Assembly: GCF_031119625.1 (NCBI RefSeq)
Contig: NZ_JAVHZV010000026.1
Span: forward strand, 61,296 to 125,295
Length of the DNA stretch: 64,000 nt
DNA from: Pseudomonas sp. G34
Lineage (GTDB): Bacteria; Pseudomonadota; Gammaproteobacteria; Pseudomonadales; Pseudomonadaceae
Direction: 5' to 3'
Of the stretch, positions 43,058 to 51,854 are shown piece by piece. Position 1 is the first letter of the stretch. Each line of letters starts with the position of its first letter. Below the pieces are notes generated by a model. That model was not told the DNA's origin and searched no databases. It worked only from the letters and a program-made list of their open reading frames with translations. The translations under genes were made by a program, and so were the position numbers.

Positions 43058-44509
43058 TCAGACCAGTGCGTCACCGACATGCAGGATCTTCATGCCGTTG
43101 GTGCCACCGATGGTGTGGTAGCTGTCGCCCTTGGTGAGGATGACCCAGTCGCCTTGCTCGACCAGACCGCGCTTGAGCAGTTCGTCCACGGCCGCCTGGC
43201 TGACTTCGCCCGGTGGCAGGGCCGCCGGGTCGAAGGGGATGGTGTACACGCCGCGGAACATCGCCGAACGCGCCTGGGTATCGCGGTGCGGGGAGAACGA
43301 GTAGATCGGCACCGAGGAGCGGATGCGCGACATGATCAACGGCGTGTAGCCGCTCTCGGTCAGGGCGATGATCGCCTTGACGCCCGGGAAGTGGTTGGCC
43401 GTGTACATGGCCGCCAGGGCGATGCTCTCGTCGCAACGCTCGAAGGTCTTGCCGATGCGGTGGCTGGAGCTCTTGCCGGTGGGGTGACGCTCGGCGCCCA
43501 CGCAGATGCGCGCCATGGCTTCCACGGCTTCCAGCGGGTAGGCGCCGGCGGCGCTCTCGGCCGACAGCATGACCGCGTCGGTGTAGTCGAGCACGGCGTT
43601 GGCTACGTCGGAAACCTCGGCGCGGGTCGGCATCGGGTTCTGGATCATCGACTCCATCATCTGGGTGGCGACGATCACCGCCTTGTTGTGGCGACGTGCG
43701 TGCAGGATGATCTTCTTCTGGATGCCGACCAGCTCGGCATCGCCGATTTCCACACCCAGGTCACCACGGGCGACCATCACCACGTCGCTGGCCTTGATCA
43801 GGCCGTCGAGGGTTTCGTCATTGGCCACCGCTTCGGCGCGCTCGATCTTGGCAACCAGCCAGGCCTTGCCACCGGATTCATCACGCAGCTGGCGGGCGTA
43901 TTCCATATCCGCGGCATCGCGCGGGAAGGATACGGCCAGGTAATCCAGGTCCATTTCCGCCGCCAGCTTGATGTCGGCCTTGTCCTTTTCGGTCAGTGCC
44001 GGTGCGGTCAGGCCGCCGCCGCGACGGTTGATGCCCTTGTGGTCGGACAGCGGGCCGCCGATCAGCACGACGCATTCCAGGGTATCGGGGGTGGTGCTTT
44101 CCACGCGCATGACCACGCGGCCATCGTCGAGCAGCAGCTCGTCGCCCACGCCGCAGTCCTTGACCAGGTCCGGGTAATCGATACCCACGACGTTCTGGTT
44201 GCCGTCAGTCAGCGGATGGCTGGTGGAGAAGGTGAAACGATCACCGACCTGCAGCTCGATACGCTTGTTGGCGAACTTGGCGATACGAATCTTCGGCCCC
44301 TGCAGGTCACCCAGCAGCGCGACGTGACGGCCGTGCTTGGCGGCGATGTCGCGTACCAGCTGGGCGCGCGCCTTATGGTCTTCCGGCGTGCCATGGGAGA
44401 AGTTCAGACGGGCGACATCCAGCCCGGCCAGGATCAACTTTTCCAGCATCTGCGGCGAGTTGCTGGCTGGGCCGAGGGTGGCGACGATTTTGGTGCGGCG
44501 AACGGTCAT
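43058..44509 (-). CDS. pykA: Pyruvate kinase
   Basis: The product is 483 residues, opening with RRTKIVATLGPASN. The nucleotide/cation region RLNFSHG, the catalytic Lys region VAKIERAEAV and the MVARGDLGVEIG loop are intact, with a C-terminal allosteric domain (LLKRGLVEQGDWVILTKGD). It converts phosphoenolpyruvate and ADP to pyruvate and ATP. In Pseudomonas this neighbourhood (universal stress protein upstream, reductase and sadC downstream) matches the PykA-type gene rather than PykF. Confidence 0.95.
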   Translation of the reverse strand: MTVRRTKIVATLGPASNSPQMLEKLILAGLDVARLNFSHGTPEDHKARAQLVRDIAAKHGRHVALLGDLQGPKIRIAKFANKRIELQVGDRFTFSTSHPLTDGNQNVVGIDYPDLVKDCGVGDELLLDDGRVVMRVESTTPDTLECVVLIGGPLSDHKGINRRGGGLTAPALTEKDKADIKLAAEMDLDYLAVSFPRDAADMEYARQLRDESGGKAWLVAKIERAEAVANDETLDGLIKASDVVMVARGDLGVEIGDAELVGIQKKIILHARRHNKAVIVATQMMESMIQNPMPTRAEVSDVANAVLDYTDAVMLSAESAAGAYPLEAVEAMARICVGAERHPTGKSSSHRIGKTFERCDESIALAAMYTANHFPGVKAIIALTESGYTPLIMSRIRSSVPIYSFSPHRDTQARSAMFRGVYTIPFDPAALPPGEVSQAAVDELLKRGLVEQGDWVILTKGDSYHTIGGTNGMKILHVGDALV

Positions 44510-44580
44510 GCGCGGACTCCTAGATTGAAGCAGACCGCGAGGCTACTACGCCGCCGCGCTGTAGTCATTGTTCCGCTGCA

Positions 44581-45489
44581 CTACTTTTCGGCCGGCAACT
44601 TGACCACCAGCAGGTCGCAGTCCACCGATTCGAGCAGGCGCTCGGCGGTGTGACCGATGAGGATGCTGTCCAGGCGGCCGCGGGCAATGGCGCCCATCAC
44701 CAGCAGGTCGATTTCGTGCTTGTGCACGAAACGCGGCAGCATGTTTTCCGGGGCACCCTCGAGCAGGTGGGCGGCGTCCGGCGCGATGCCGTGCTGGCGA
44801 ACCAGGTCATCGAAGGCCTGGTGATGCTGCTGCGCATCGTCGCTGAGGTACTGCTGGTAGGTGGCCAGCAGCTCAGTGTTGTTGAGCAGGGTGCGCGGCA
44901 GCGGCGCATGGCAATGCACGACATCGGCGTGCATGCCGAGGGCCGTGGCAAGCGCCTGGCTGGTGTCTATCAGGTGGTGATCGAGGGCTGCCGGCTTGTC
45001 GTCCTTGTGCAGCGGGTCGACGGCGGTGCACAGGTTGTGCCCGCGCCATTCGGCGTGGTGCACCAGCCACAACGGGAACGGGCAATGGCGCATCAGTTGC
45101 CAGCAGCTGTCGGTCAGCAGCAGGCGGCGCAGCAGGTTGTTGTGGCCGGCGGATTTGAGCACCAGATCCGGCTGCAGCTGTGCGGCGGTTTCCAGCACCG
45201 TCTCGTGCAGGCGCTTGCCCCAGCGCACCTCCTGCGCAAGGCGCAGCCCTTCACGCTGCAGGGGCGCCAGCAGCTCCTGCAACCAGCTGCCGCGCTGCTC
45301 CAGCAGCGCCTCCCGGGCCTTGGTCTGCAGGCTGTTCTCCAGCATGCTGCCATCCAGCGCGGCGCTATACTCGACCAGCAGTACGTGCAGGCGCGCCTGG
45401 GTACGGCGGGCCAGCCAGGCGGCGCGCTCCAGGGCCGGGTGGCTGGGTTGGCTGGCGTCGATCACGACCAGTAGGGTTTCGAGTTTCAT
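44581..45489 (-). CDS. Tandem-domain universal stress protein (UspE-like)
   Basis: The product is 302 residues made of two Usp domains: the first starts LETLLVVIDASQPSH, and the second ends with the nucleotide-binding MGAIARGRLDSILIGHTAERL segment, which has the G-x2-G-x9-G pattern approximately conserved. The ATG at 45489 is chosen because the frame extension to 45558 is GC-rich leader. It lies upstream of pykA on the same strand (72-base gap). In Pseudomonas, Usp proteins help survival in anaerobic stationary phase; that role is inferred here. Confidence 0.88.
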   Translation of the reverse strand: MKLETLLVVIDASQPSHPALERAAWLARRTQARLHVLLVEYSAALDGSMLENSLQTKAREALLEQRGSWLQELLAPLQREGLRLAQEVRWGKRLHETVLETAAQLQPDLVLKSAGHNNLLRRLLLTDSCWQLMRHCPFPLWLVHHAEWRGHNLCTAVDPLHKDDKPAALDHHLIDTSQALATALGMHADVVHCHAPLPRTLLNNTELLATYQQYLSDDAQQHHQAFDDLVRQHGIAPDAAHLLEGAPENMLPRFVHKHEIDLLVMGAIARGRLDSILIGHTAERLLESVDCDLLVVKLPAEK

Positions 45490-45669
45490 GGGGGCGACCT
45501 CGCGAGGTAAGTAACCTGCATTGCAGCCCATCGATGGATGGGCTGCGTTGACCTGCATCAGCCTAGAGGATTACCGCCGCTTTGTTCGCCACCCAAGGCA
45601 ATGCAGCATGTTGCGACTGTTCAGTTTTTCCGGGGCGCGCCGATACGCTGCTCATTGGAGGAGAAACCC

Positions 45670-46047
45670 ATGCGTATTCTGTTACTGCTTTGCTGTGTTC
45701 TGGCCCTTGGCGGGTGCTCCCGCATGTCGCTCGACCACCATCTGAACAAGGCCTACCAGGCCTATGACCGGGGCGATTGCGAAGACGCCTTGCTGTACCT
45801 GTCCCAGGCCGAGCGGGTGAGCCGTTCGCGCAGCTATATACAGCCGGAGATTTCCCTGTTGCGCGGGCAATGCCTGGAACGGCAGAACCTGTACCTGGAT
45901 GCGGCGCAAACCTACCAGTTCATCATCGGCCGCTACCCGGCCAGCGAATATGCGTTTCGTGCCCGTGCGCGGCTGGAAACCCTGCGTCAGCTCGGCCATC
46001 ATGGTGCGTCGGAGCCGGCCAAGGTGTCGCCTGCCGGAACGCTCTGA
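45670..46047 (+). CDS. TPR-like outer-membrane lipoprotein
   Basis: The product is 125 residues. A lipobox (LALGGC) ends a short signal peptide, so the mature protein should be lipid-anchored. The rest forms two or three TPR-like helix pairs (NKAYQAYDRGDCEDALLYLS, then LYLDAAQTYQFIIGRYPASE), as in small BamD/YbgF-like proteins. GGAGGAG precedes the ATG. It is followed 33 bases later by the DUF4124 gene. The function is unknown. Confidence 0.85.
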   Translation: MRILLLLCCVLALGGCSRMSLDHHLNKAYQAYDRGDCEDALLYLSQAERVSRSRSYIQPEISLLRGQCLERQNLYLDAAQTYQFIIGRYPASEYAFRARARLETLRQLGHHGASEPAKVSPAGTL

Positions 46048-46080
46048 CGGCGTACACATGTCCACCGAGGGATTGCCGCA

Positions 46081-46503
46081 ATGCGCGCCTGGATAGGCCT
46101 TCTGTTGTTACCGCACCTGGCCTTTGGGCAGGTGTATCGCTGGGTCGACGAGCAGGGCAGGGTGCATTATGGGCAGCAGCCGCAAGGTGCCCATGCGCAG
46201 GCCGTCGAGGTTCGCCCGCAGGTGGTCGAGCGTGATGCGGCCACCCAAGAGCGTGAGCAGCGCGCCGAACGCTACTTTCAGGCCCGCCGCGACGAACAGG
46301 CCCAGGCGGCGCAGGCCCGCCGCGAGCGGCAGTCGCAGCTGGCCAGCGAGTGCGCCCAGCTGCGCGCGCACCTGGCCTCGATGCCCGAGGGGCGTCGCTA
46401 CTACCAGCCGGGCAGCAATGGCGAACGCCATTACTACAGTGACCAGCAACTGGACGCCGCGCGGGCGCAACTGGCCAGCCAGTTGTCAGGCCGCTGTCAA
46501 TGA
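46081..46503 (+). CDS. DUF4124 domain protein
   Basis: The product is 140 residues. After a signal peptide (cleavage near AFGQV), the DUF4124 core is seen at the start of the mature part (VYRWVDEQGRVHYGQQP). A long charged helix rich in Gln, Glu and Arg follows, likely a coiled coil (RDAATQEREQRAERYFQARR). It is probably periplasmic. No specific function is known; it shares a transcript with the TPR lipoprotein. Confidence 0.83.
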   Translation: MRAWIGLLLLPHLAFGQVYRWVDEQGRVHYGQQPQGAHAQAVEVRPQVVERDAATQEREQRAERYFQARRDEQAQAAQARRERQSQLASECAQLRAHLASMPEGRRYYQPGSNGERHYYSDQQLDAARAQLASQLSGRCQ

Positions 46504-46564
46504 GCGCTGGTCAGTTCGCCAGGTAGGCGGCATACTCGGCTGACACTCATAGCCTTCTGCCATC

Positions 46565-46921
46565 ATGAACGCCAATCGCCATATCGAGCGGCATCAGTTG
46601 CCGTACTACCTGAACGTCTTCAATGCCTTTACCGACAAACCGATCGGTCATCTGGGCAATGTGTCGGCGGATGGCATGATGCTGATCAGCCAATTGCCGG
46701 TGTTGGTGGGCGGCTGCTTCGAGCTGCGCTTGAAGATTCCAGGTTGCGACGGCTTTCGCTATATCGACTTCACCGCCACCTGCCTGTGGTGCCAGGAAGA
46801 CGTGACCCCCGGCAGTTTCGATTCGGGCTTCGCCCTCGAAGCGCCGCCCGGGGACTACCTCGAGATGGTCGAAGCGCTGCGCTACTACTTCAGCTTCCAT
46901 CCGCTTGCCGCTTCGGTATGA
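46565..46921 (+). CDS. PilZ domain protein
   Basis: The product is 118 residues with the PilZ layout: an N-terminal basic segment (MNANRHIERHQLPYYLN) leading to the beta-barrel. The c-di-GMP-binding RxxxR and D/NxSxxG motifs are only partly visible: HLGNVSADGMMLIS supplies N-x-S-x-x-G, whereas no clear RxxxR precedes it. It may therefore bind c-di-GMP weakly or not at all. It is near the sadC-like cyclase gene and resembles the PA4324-type protein. Confidence 0.8.
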   Translation: MNANRHIERHQLPYYLNVFNAFTDKPIGHLGNVSADGMMLISQLPVLVGGCFELRLKIPGCDGFRYIDFTATCLWCQEDVTPGSFDSGFALEAPPGDYLEMVEALRYYFSFHPLAASV

Positions 46922-46981
46922 CCGCCTGCCCGGCCTGATCCCGCAACGCCGCTGTGGTTCCGCATGTTTTCTCCCTGCCCA

Positions 46982-46999
46982 TGTAAGCCATTGCTTACA
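46982..46999. promoter_or_regulatory. GacA upstream activating sequence of rsmZ
   Basis: TGTAAG-CCATTG-CTTACA is a perfect 18-base palindrome, identical to the GacA box consensus TGTAAG-N6-CTTACA. It is centred about 180 bases before the inferred rsmZ start, the distance described for P. aeruginosa rsmZ. Confidence 0.92.
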
Positions 47000-47136
47000 A
47001 GCGCTGTAAGCCGCGATGCAGGTTTTGCGCTGGAAAACTGACGTTCGAGAATTCGAGTAATTCAAGCTATTGAAAATAAAGGATTTATTTATTGTGATGG
47101 TTTGCGGTCAGGTCGTCGGCAGCTGTTGGCAGGGCG

Positions 47137-47164
47137 TTGTGATAAATCCGTGGGCCGTTAATAT
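47137..47164 (+). promoter_or_regulatory. rsmZ core promoter
   Basis: TTGTGA (47137-47142) and TAATAT (47159-47164), with a 16-base spacer, give a sigma-70-like promoter in the correct place for transcription from about 47171. The inferred start is not confirmed. Confidence 0.6.
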
Positions 47165-47170
47165 CTGAAC

Positions 47171-47305
47171 CGTGCTTAGGGACAAGCGCAGGTCGTAAGG
47201 GAAAATGACCAGGACATCGCGGGATGCGATTCATCAGGATGATGAGTTGGGAGTTTCAGGGAATAGGGACAAAAGAGTGGGCGGGTAAAACCGCCCCTTT
47301 TTTTT
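47171..47305 (+). ncRNA. rsmZ: RsmZ regulatory small RNA
   Basis: This RNA of about 135 bases is recognisable by repeated GGA motifs (about nine: for example TTAGGGAC, AAGGGAA, CAGGAC, GCGGGATGC, CAGGATGATG, GGGAG, CAGGGAAT, AGGGAC), many exposed in short hairpins, and by the final GC-rich terminator with a T-run. RsmZ titrates the translational repressors RsmA/RsmE and so relieves repression of secondary metabolism and biofilm genes. A GacA box lies about 180 bases upstream and fdxA lies downstream, as in other pseudomonads. The exact 5' end is estimated from the promoter. Confidence 0.92.
47279..47305 (+). terminator. rsmZ rho-independent terminator
   Basis: GGGCGG, a loop of 6 and CCGCCC followed by eight T residues form a textbook terminator at the end of rsmZ. 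Confidence 0.9.
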
Positions 47306-47375
47306 GCCTGCAGAAAAGCATCCGCCGCGCGGCCTGCTGCTCGATCACTGCAGCCACCCCTGCCAAGCGCCCATG

Positions 47376-47410
47376 AAAAATGCCGCGCCCTTTCGGGTAG
47401 CGGCATTTTT
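47376..47410. terminator. Bidirectional terminator between rsmZ and fdxA
   Basis: AAAAATGCCGC and GCGGCATTTTT flank a loop of 13 bases that may itself pair as CCC and GGG. It ends fdxA transcripts on the minus strand and gives a second stop for the plus strand. Confidence 0.85.
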
Positions 47411-47433
47411 GTTGGCGGCCAGTGCCGCCTTGC

Positions 47434-47757
47434 TCAGCGCTCGAGGTGCTGCAGCTTGTCTTTCACACCATCCCACTCTGCCGCATCGGGCAGGGCGTCT
47501 TTGCGCTCGGTGATGTTCGGCCAGACTTCCGCCAGCTCGGCGTTGAGCTCGATGTATTCCTGCATGCCATCGGGTATCTCGTCTTCGGAGAAAATCGCCT
47601 GCGCCGGGCACTCGGGCTCGCACAGCGCGCAATCGATGCATTCATCCGGGTGGATCACCAGGAAGTTCGGGCCCTCGTAGAAGCAGTCCACCGGACAGAC
47701 TTCCACGCAATCGGTGTACTTGCACTTGATGCAGTTGTCGGTGACGACGAAGGTCAT
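47434..47757 (-). CDS. fdxA: 7Fe ferredoxin FdxA
   Basis: The product is 107 residues. It has N-terminal CIKCKYTDCVEVCPVDC and second-motif CIDCALCEPECP cysteines, the 3Fe-4S plus 4Fe-4S arrangement of FdxA, and a C-terminal extension with LNAELAEVWPNITE. GAGGAG lies upstream of the ATG. The gene sits between rsmZ and mutS as usual in Pseudomonas. It is an electron carrier of uncertain partner. Confidence 0.96.
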   Translation of the reverse strand: MTFVVTDNCIKCKYTDCVEVCPVDCFYEGPNFLVIHPDECIDCALCEPECPAQAIFSEDEIPDGMQEYIELNAELAEVWPNITERKDALPDAAEWDGVKDKLQHLER

Positions 47758-47847
47758 TTCTAGTTTTCTCCTCGGGCTACGGCAGCGAGCGGTTTCTGAA
47801 TCGGCCGCTCTTAGGCTCTGAAATGGGCTGCGGGCCAGGCTAACAAG

Positions 47848-47979
47848 CCGTCGAAAACTACCTGCGTTGGCAATACTGCGTTAAAAACGGCCAAAAAATG
47901 CTCATTTACAGCCTGTAAACTGCGCTTTTTCGGCCGTTTTTGCCTTGTCTTGCCTGCCTCGCCTATGTTTTCAACGGCC
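47848..47979. repeat. Palindromic intergenic repeat, family B, copy 2
   Basis: The outer arms GCCGTCGAAAAC and GTTTTCAACGGC are near-exact reverse complements; the inner part carries CTGCGTTAAAAACGG, TGCTCATTTACAG, TGTAAACTGCGC and CGGCCGTTTTTGCCTTG. The same inner order is found at 28131-28256. It lies in the 282-base gap between fdxA and mutS, which otherwise holds nothing recognisable. Confidence 0.78.
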
Positions 47980-48039
47980 TGCTAAAGGCTGCAGCGCTCC
48001 CGGAGCGCGCGGGATTCTATCAGCTAGTTGGCGCCGGCG

Positions 48040-50613
48040 TTAGACCCGCGCCTTCCATGCATATAACAGTTCGAGTGCCTTGCGCGGGCTAAGGTCATCC
48101 GGATTGACCAGCTGCAGCTCCTCCAAGACGGGATGCGGCAGGCTGGCGAACAGATCGCTTTGCAGTGGTGCGGCGGATTTTTCGGCGCCTTGCGGCGGCA
48201 GATCGTGGGGCAGGCTGGTGGTTTCCAGCCGCGCCAGATGCTCGCGGGCACGCAGGATCACCGGGGCCGGTACGCCCGCCAGTTGCGCCACCGCCAGGCC
48301 ATAGCTCTGGCTCGCCGGGCCGGGCAGCACGTGGTGCAGGAAAACGATGCGCTCGTTGTGCTCGGTGGCGTTGAGGTGCACGTTGGCCACCGCCGGCTGG
48401 CTTTCCGGCAATACCGTCAGCTCGAAATAATGGGTGGCGAACAGCGTGTAGGCGCGCAGGCTGGCCAGTTGCTCGGCGGCCGCCCAGGCCAGGGACAGGC
48501 CGTCGAAGGTGCTGGTGCCGCGGCCCACTTCATCCATCAGCACCAGGCTGCGATCGCTGGCGTTGTGCAGGATGTTGGCGGTTTCGCTCATCTCCACCAT
48601 GAAGGTCGAGCGGCCACCGGCCAGGTCGTCGCTGGAGCCGATGCGGGTGAAGATGCGGTCGACCATCGACAGCTCGCAGCGCGCCGCCGGCACGAAGCTG
48701 CCGATATGGGCGAGCAGCACGATCAGGGCGGTCTGGCGCATGTAGGTCGACTTACCGCCCATGTTCGGGCCGGTGATGATCAGCATCCGCGTGGCATCGT
48801 CGAGCTTCAGGTCGTTGGCGACGAATGGCGTGGTCAGCACCTGCTCGACCACCGGGTGGCGGCCCTGTTCGATCAGCATGCAAGGCTCGTCGACGAAGCG
48901 CGGGCGGTTGAGATCCAGGTTCAGGGCGCGCTCGGCCAGGTTGCTCAGCACGTCCAGTTCGGCCAGCGCCGCGGCGCTGTCCTGCAGCGGGCCAAGGTGG
49001 CCGATCAGCTGCTCCAGCAGCGCTTCGTACAGCTGCTTTTCACGGGCCAGGGCACGGCTCTTGGCCGACAGCGCCTTGTCCTCGAACTCCTTGAGCTCGG
49101 GGGTGATGAAGCGCTCGGCGCCCTTGAGCGTCTGCCGGCGGATGTAGTCGGCCGGTGCCGACTCGGCCTGCTTGCTTGGCAGTTCGATGAAGTAGCCATG
49201 CACACGGTTATAGCCGACCTTGAGGTTGGCCAGGCCGGTGCGGGCCTTCTCGCGGGCCTCCAGATCCATCAGGTACTGGCCGGCGTTCTCGCTCAGCGAC
49301 TGCAGCTCGTCGAGTTCGGCGTCGTAACCGGTCTTCAGTACACCGCCGTCACGGATGACCGCCGGCGGGTTGTCGATGATCGCCCGCGACAGCAGTTCGG
49401 CCAGCTCCGGGTAGGTGCTGATGGTCTCGGCCAGCGACACCAGGTGCGCGCAGTCGAGTTGCGCCATGGCCTGCTGCAGCTCGGGCAGGGCGGCGAGTGC
49501 GTCACGCAGGCGGGCCAGGTCCCGCGGGCGGGCATTGCGCAGGCCGATACGGGCGAGAATGCGCTCCAGGTCGCCGATTTCCTTGAGCTGCGGCTGCAGG
49601 GTTTCGAAACGGTAACGGTCCAGCAGGCAGGCGATCGATTCCTGGCGCGCTTCGAGCACCGCGCGGTCGCGCAGCGGGCGGTTCAGCCAGCGGCCGAGCA
49701 GGCGGCTGCCCATGGCGGTCTGGCAGCGGTCGATCACCGATTGCAGGGTGTTGTCGCGGCCCCCGGCGAGGTTGACGTCCAGCTCCAGGTTGCGCCGGCT
49801 GGCGCCGTCGAGGATCACCGTGTCGTCGATGCGTTCATGGCGCAGGCTGCGCAGGTGGGGCAGGGCGGTACGCTGGGTTTCCTTGGCATAGGCCAGCAGG
49901 CAGCCGGCCGCGCCAATGGCCAGGGTCAGGGTTTCGCAGCCGAAGCCCTTGAGGTCCTGGGTGCCGAATTGCTGGCACAGGCTCTTTTGCGCGGTATCGC
50001 GCTCGAAATCCCAGGGCGCCCGGCGACGCGAGCCACGACGCTTCTCGGCCGGCAGGCCCTGGGGCCAGTCATCGGGGATCAGCAGCTCGGCGGGGTTGAG
50101 GCGCTCGAGTTCGGCCAGCAGGTTTTCCCAGCCTTTTATTTCCAGCACGCTGAAGCGGCCGCTGGTGATGTCCAGCACGGCCAGGCCGAACAGGCGCTCG
50201 TCACCCAGTACCGCCGCCAGCAGGTTGTCGCGGTGCTCGTCGAGCAGGGCCTCGTCGCTGATGGTGCCGGGGGTGATGATACGCACCACCTGGCGCTCCA
50301 CCGGGCCCTTGCTGGTGGCCGGATCGCCAATCTGCTCGCAGATCACCACCGACTCGCCGAGCTTGACCAGCTTGGCCAGGTAGCCCTCGACGGAGTGAAA
50401 CGGAATGCCGCACATCGGAATCGACTGGCCCGCCGACTGGCCGCGGGCGGTCAGGGTGATGTCCAGCAGCTTGGCGGCTTTCTTGGCGTCCTCGTAGAAG
50501 ATCTCGTAGAAGTCACCCATGCGATAGAACATCAGCTGATCCGGGTGCTGATTCTTCAGTCGCCAGTATTGCTGCATCATCGGGGTGTGAGAACTGAGGT
50601 CGCTTTGGCTCAT
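48040..50613 (-). CDS. mutS: DNA mismatch repair protein MutS
   Basis: The product is 857 residues. The mismatch-binding domain has FYRMGDFYEIFYEDA (the Phe-x-Glu wedge region), and the ATPase has Walker A GPNMGGKST, Walker B VLMDEVGRGTST and the ATHYFELT switch. MutS detects mispairs and recruits MutL. The start MSQSDLS at 50613 is chosen over a frame to 50700 because the longer form adds a poor leader. It is placed as in other pseudomonads, next to fdxA and near pncC-recA. Confidence 0.97.
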   Translation of the reverse strand: MSQSDLSSHTPMMQQYWRLKNQHPDQLMFYRMGDFYEIFYEDAKKAAKLLDITLTARGQSAGQSIPMCGIPFHSVEGYLAKLVKLGESVVICEQIGDPATSKGPVERQVVRIITPGTISDEALLDEHRDNLLAAVLGDERLFGLAVLDITSGRFSVLEIKGWENLLAELERLNPAELLIPDDWPQGLPAEKRRGSRRRAPWDFERDTAQKSLCQQFGTQDLKGFGCETLTLAIGAAGCLLAYAKETQRTALPHLRSLRHERIDDTVILDGASRRNLELDVNLAGGRDNTLQSVIDRCQTAMGSRLLGRWLNRPLRDRAVLEARQESIACLLDRYRFETLQPQLKEIGDLERILARIGLRNARPRDLARLRDALAALPELQQAMAQLDCAHLVSLAETISTYPELAELLSRAIIDNPPAVIRDGGVLKTGYDAELDELQSLSENAGQYLMDLEAREKARTGLANLKVGYNRVHGYFIELPSKQAESAPADYIRRQTLKGAERFITPELKEFEDKALSAKSRALAREKQLYEALLEQLIGHLGPLQDSAAALAELDVLSNLAERALNLDLNRPRFVDEPCMLIEQGRHPVVEQVLTTPFVANDLKLDDATRMLIITGPNMGGKSTYMRQTALIVLLAHIGSFVPAARCELSMVDRIFTRIGSSDDLAGGRSTFMVEMSETANILHNASDRSLVLMDEVGRGTSTFDGLSLAWAAAEQLASLRAYTLFATHYFELTVLPESQPAVANVHLNATEHNERIVFLHHVLPGPASQSYGLAVAQLAGVPAPVILRAREHLARLETTSLPHDLPPQGAEKSAAPLQSDLFASLPHPVLEELQLVNPDDLSPRKALELLYAWKARV

Positions 50614-50870
50614 CGTGTCGAGTGTCCGGCTGAATCGCAAAAGCGCGTAGTGTACGGTATCGACACCCCCCGCTTTAACCCCGCAACGCAGATGAATCAC
50701 TGGCCATGGTATCGGGCCGGCTGATACTCATGCGGCCCGCGCCGGCAATCGCCGAGCGTGCGTTGCCGCGAGGGCGCGGCGGCTCGATGGCGGGATTTGC
50801 AATGCACACCGGGCATGGCCGAAAATATCGCGCTCATGGAGAACCATCTCATCATTAAGGAAACATCGAC

Positions 50871-51065
50871 ATGCGTTTGCTGATTGCCCTGATCCTGCCC
50901 TGGCTTACTTTCTTCACCATCGGTCGCCCCATTGCAGGAATCATCTGCCTGATTCTTCAAATAACCCTGATTGGTTGGCTGCCAGCGACCATCTGGGCTG
51001 TTTATGCGCTGAGCCAATACAGCACCGACAAGAAGATTGAAAAAGCGCTCGCGCAAAGAAACTGA
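50871..51065 (+). CDS. YqaE/Pmp3-family small membrane protein
   Basis: The product is 64 residues with two hydrophobic segments (RLLIALILPWLTFFTIG, then GIICLILQITLIGWLPATIW) and the family-like tail ALYALSQ-type sequence (WAVYALSQYS). It belongs to the UPF0057/Pmp3 type, linked to salt or envelope stress in other organisms. AAGGA precedes the ATG. It is short but well supported by its membrane pattern and ribosome site. Confidence 0.75.
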   Translation: MRLLIALILPWLTFFTIGRPIAGIICLILQITLIGWLPATIWAVYALSQYSTDKKIEKALAQRN

Positions 51066-51258
51066 TCGAGCGCAGCGGCGCCGGGCCTGCACCCGGGGCC
51101 GTGGTACGAGCCCATCAGCAAAGCCGTGGAACTGAAGGTTTCGCGGCTTTTTTGTTGGCGGCGCTAGTGCATTTCGCCTGGGCGATGGGCAACGCATGGC
51201 TGCTGCGCTGGGGCCCTGAGGCAAGTGCTAATCTTGCGGATTTGAGCGGAGGTATGCC

Positions 51259-51771
51259 GTGAACGTAGATGATTCCCAGCTGACAGACCTGGCCGCCCGC
51301 CTTGGCGAACGGCTGCTGGCCCAGGGCGCCCAGGTAAGCACCGCCGAGTCCTGCACCGGCGGCGGCATCGCCGAAGCCATCACCCGTATCGCCGGCAGCT
51401 CCGCCTGGTTCGAAGCAGGCTTCGTGACCTACTCCAATACCCAGAAGACCCGCCAGCTGGGCGTGCCCGAAGCGTATTTCGCCAGTGTCGGTGCGGTCAG
51501 TCGCGAGGTGGTCGAGGCCATGGTGCAGGGCGCCCAGGCGCAGAGTGGTGCGCGCTACGCCACCGCGGTCAGCGGCGTGGCCGGGCCGGGCGGCGGTAGC
51601 ACGGACAAGCCGGTCGGCACCGTGTGGATCGCCTGGGGTGATGGCGACACGCGGTACAGCCGGCGCTTGCAGTTCTCCGGTGACCGCGATGCGGTGCGCC
51701 GGCAAACCGTGGAAGCCGCCCTGCAGGGGCTGTTGCGACTATTGGTCGAAGAAAATCCTGTTGCGGGGTAG
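51259..51771 (+). CDS. pncC: Nicotinamide-nucleotide amidohydrolase (CinA C-terminal domain)
   Basis: The product is 170 residues, the stand-alone CinA-C form. AESCTGGGIAEAIT near the N-terminus is the active-site region and AVSGVAGPGGGSTDKPVGTVW is the second signature. It deamidates nicotinamide mononucleotide for NAD+ recycling. It precedes recA by 83 bases, a common gene order in gammaproteobacteria; the LexA box between them serves recA. Confidence 0.95.
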   Translation: MNVDDSQLTDLAARLGERLLAQGAQVSTAESCTGGGIAEAITRIAGSSAWFEAGFVTYSNTQKTRQLGVPEAYFASVGAVSREVVEAMVQGAQAQSGARYATAVSGVAGPGGGSTDKPVGTVWIAWGDGDTRYSRRLQFSGDRDAVRRQTVEAALQGLLRLLVEENPVAG

Positions 51772-51798
51772 GCGAGTGCCGAGCCCTGTGGAATAATA

Positions 51799-51814
51799 CT
51801 GGCTACTTATACAG
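51799..51814. promoter_or_regulatory. LexA (SOS) box upstream of recA
   Basis: CTGGCTACTTATACAG has the CTG-N10-CAG framework of the LexA consensus. It lies 41 bases before the recA start codon, as expected for SOS control. Confidence 0.85.
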
Positions 51815-51854
51815 TTATTGGCCGTCAGGCCCTTCTGATCACGTGAGGAATACA

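Noticed and set aside
43010..44653. Antisense open frame over pykA
   Set aside because: It is low-complexity, rich in Gly, Arg, Gln and His as high-GC shadows are, and opposite a clear pyruvate kinase.
46922..47160. Remnant of rpoS next to rsmZ
   Set aside because: No sigma-factor-like frame is visible on either strand; only the GacA box and promoter can be seen.
48133..50724. Antisense open frame of 863 codons over mutS
   Set aside because: mutS has all its motifs on the other strand; the antisense frame shows no recognisable domain.
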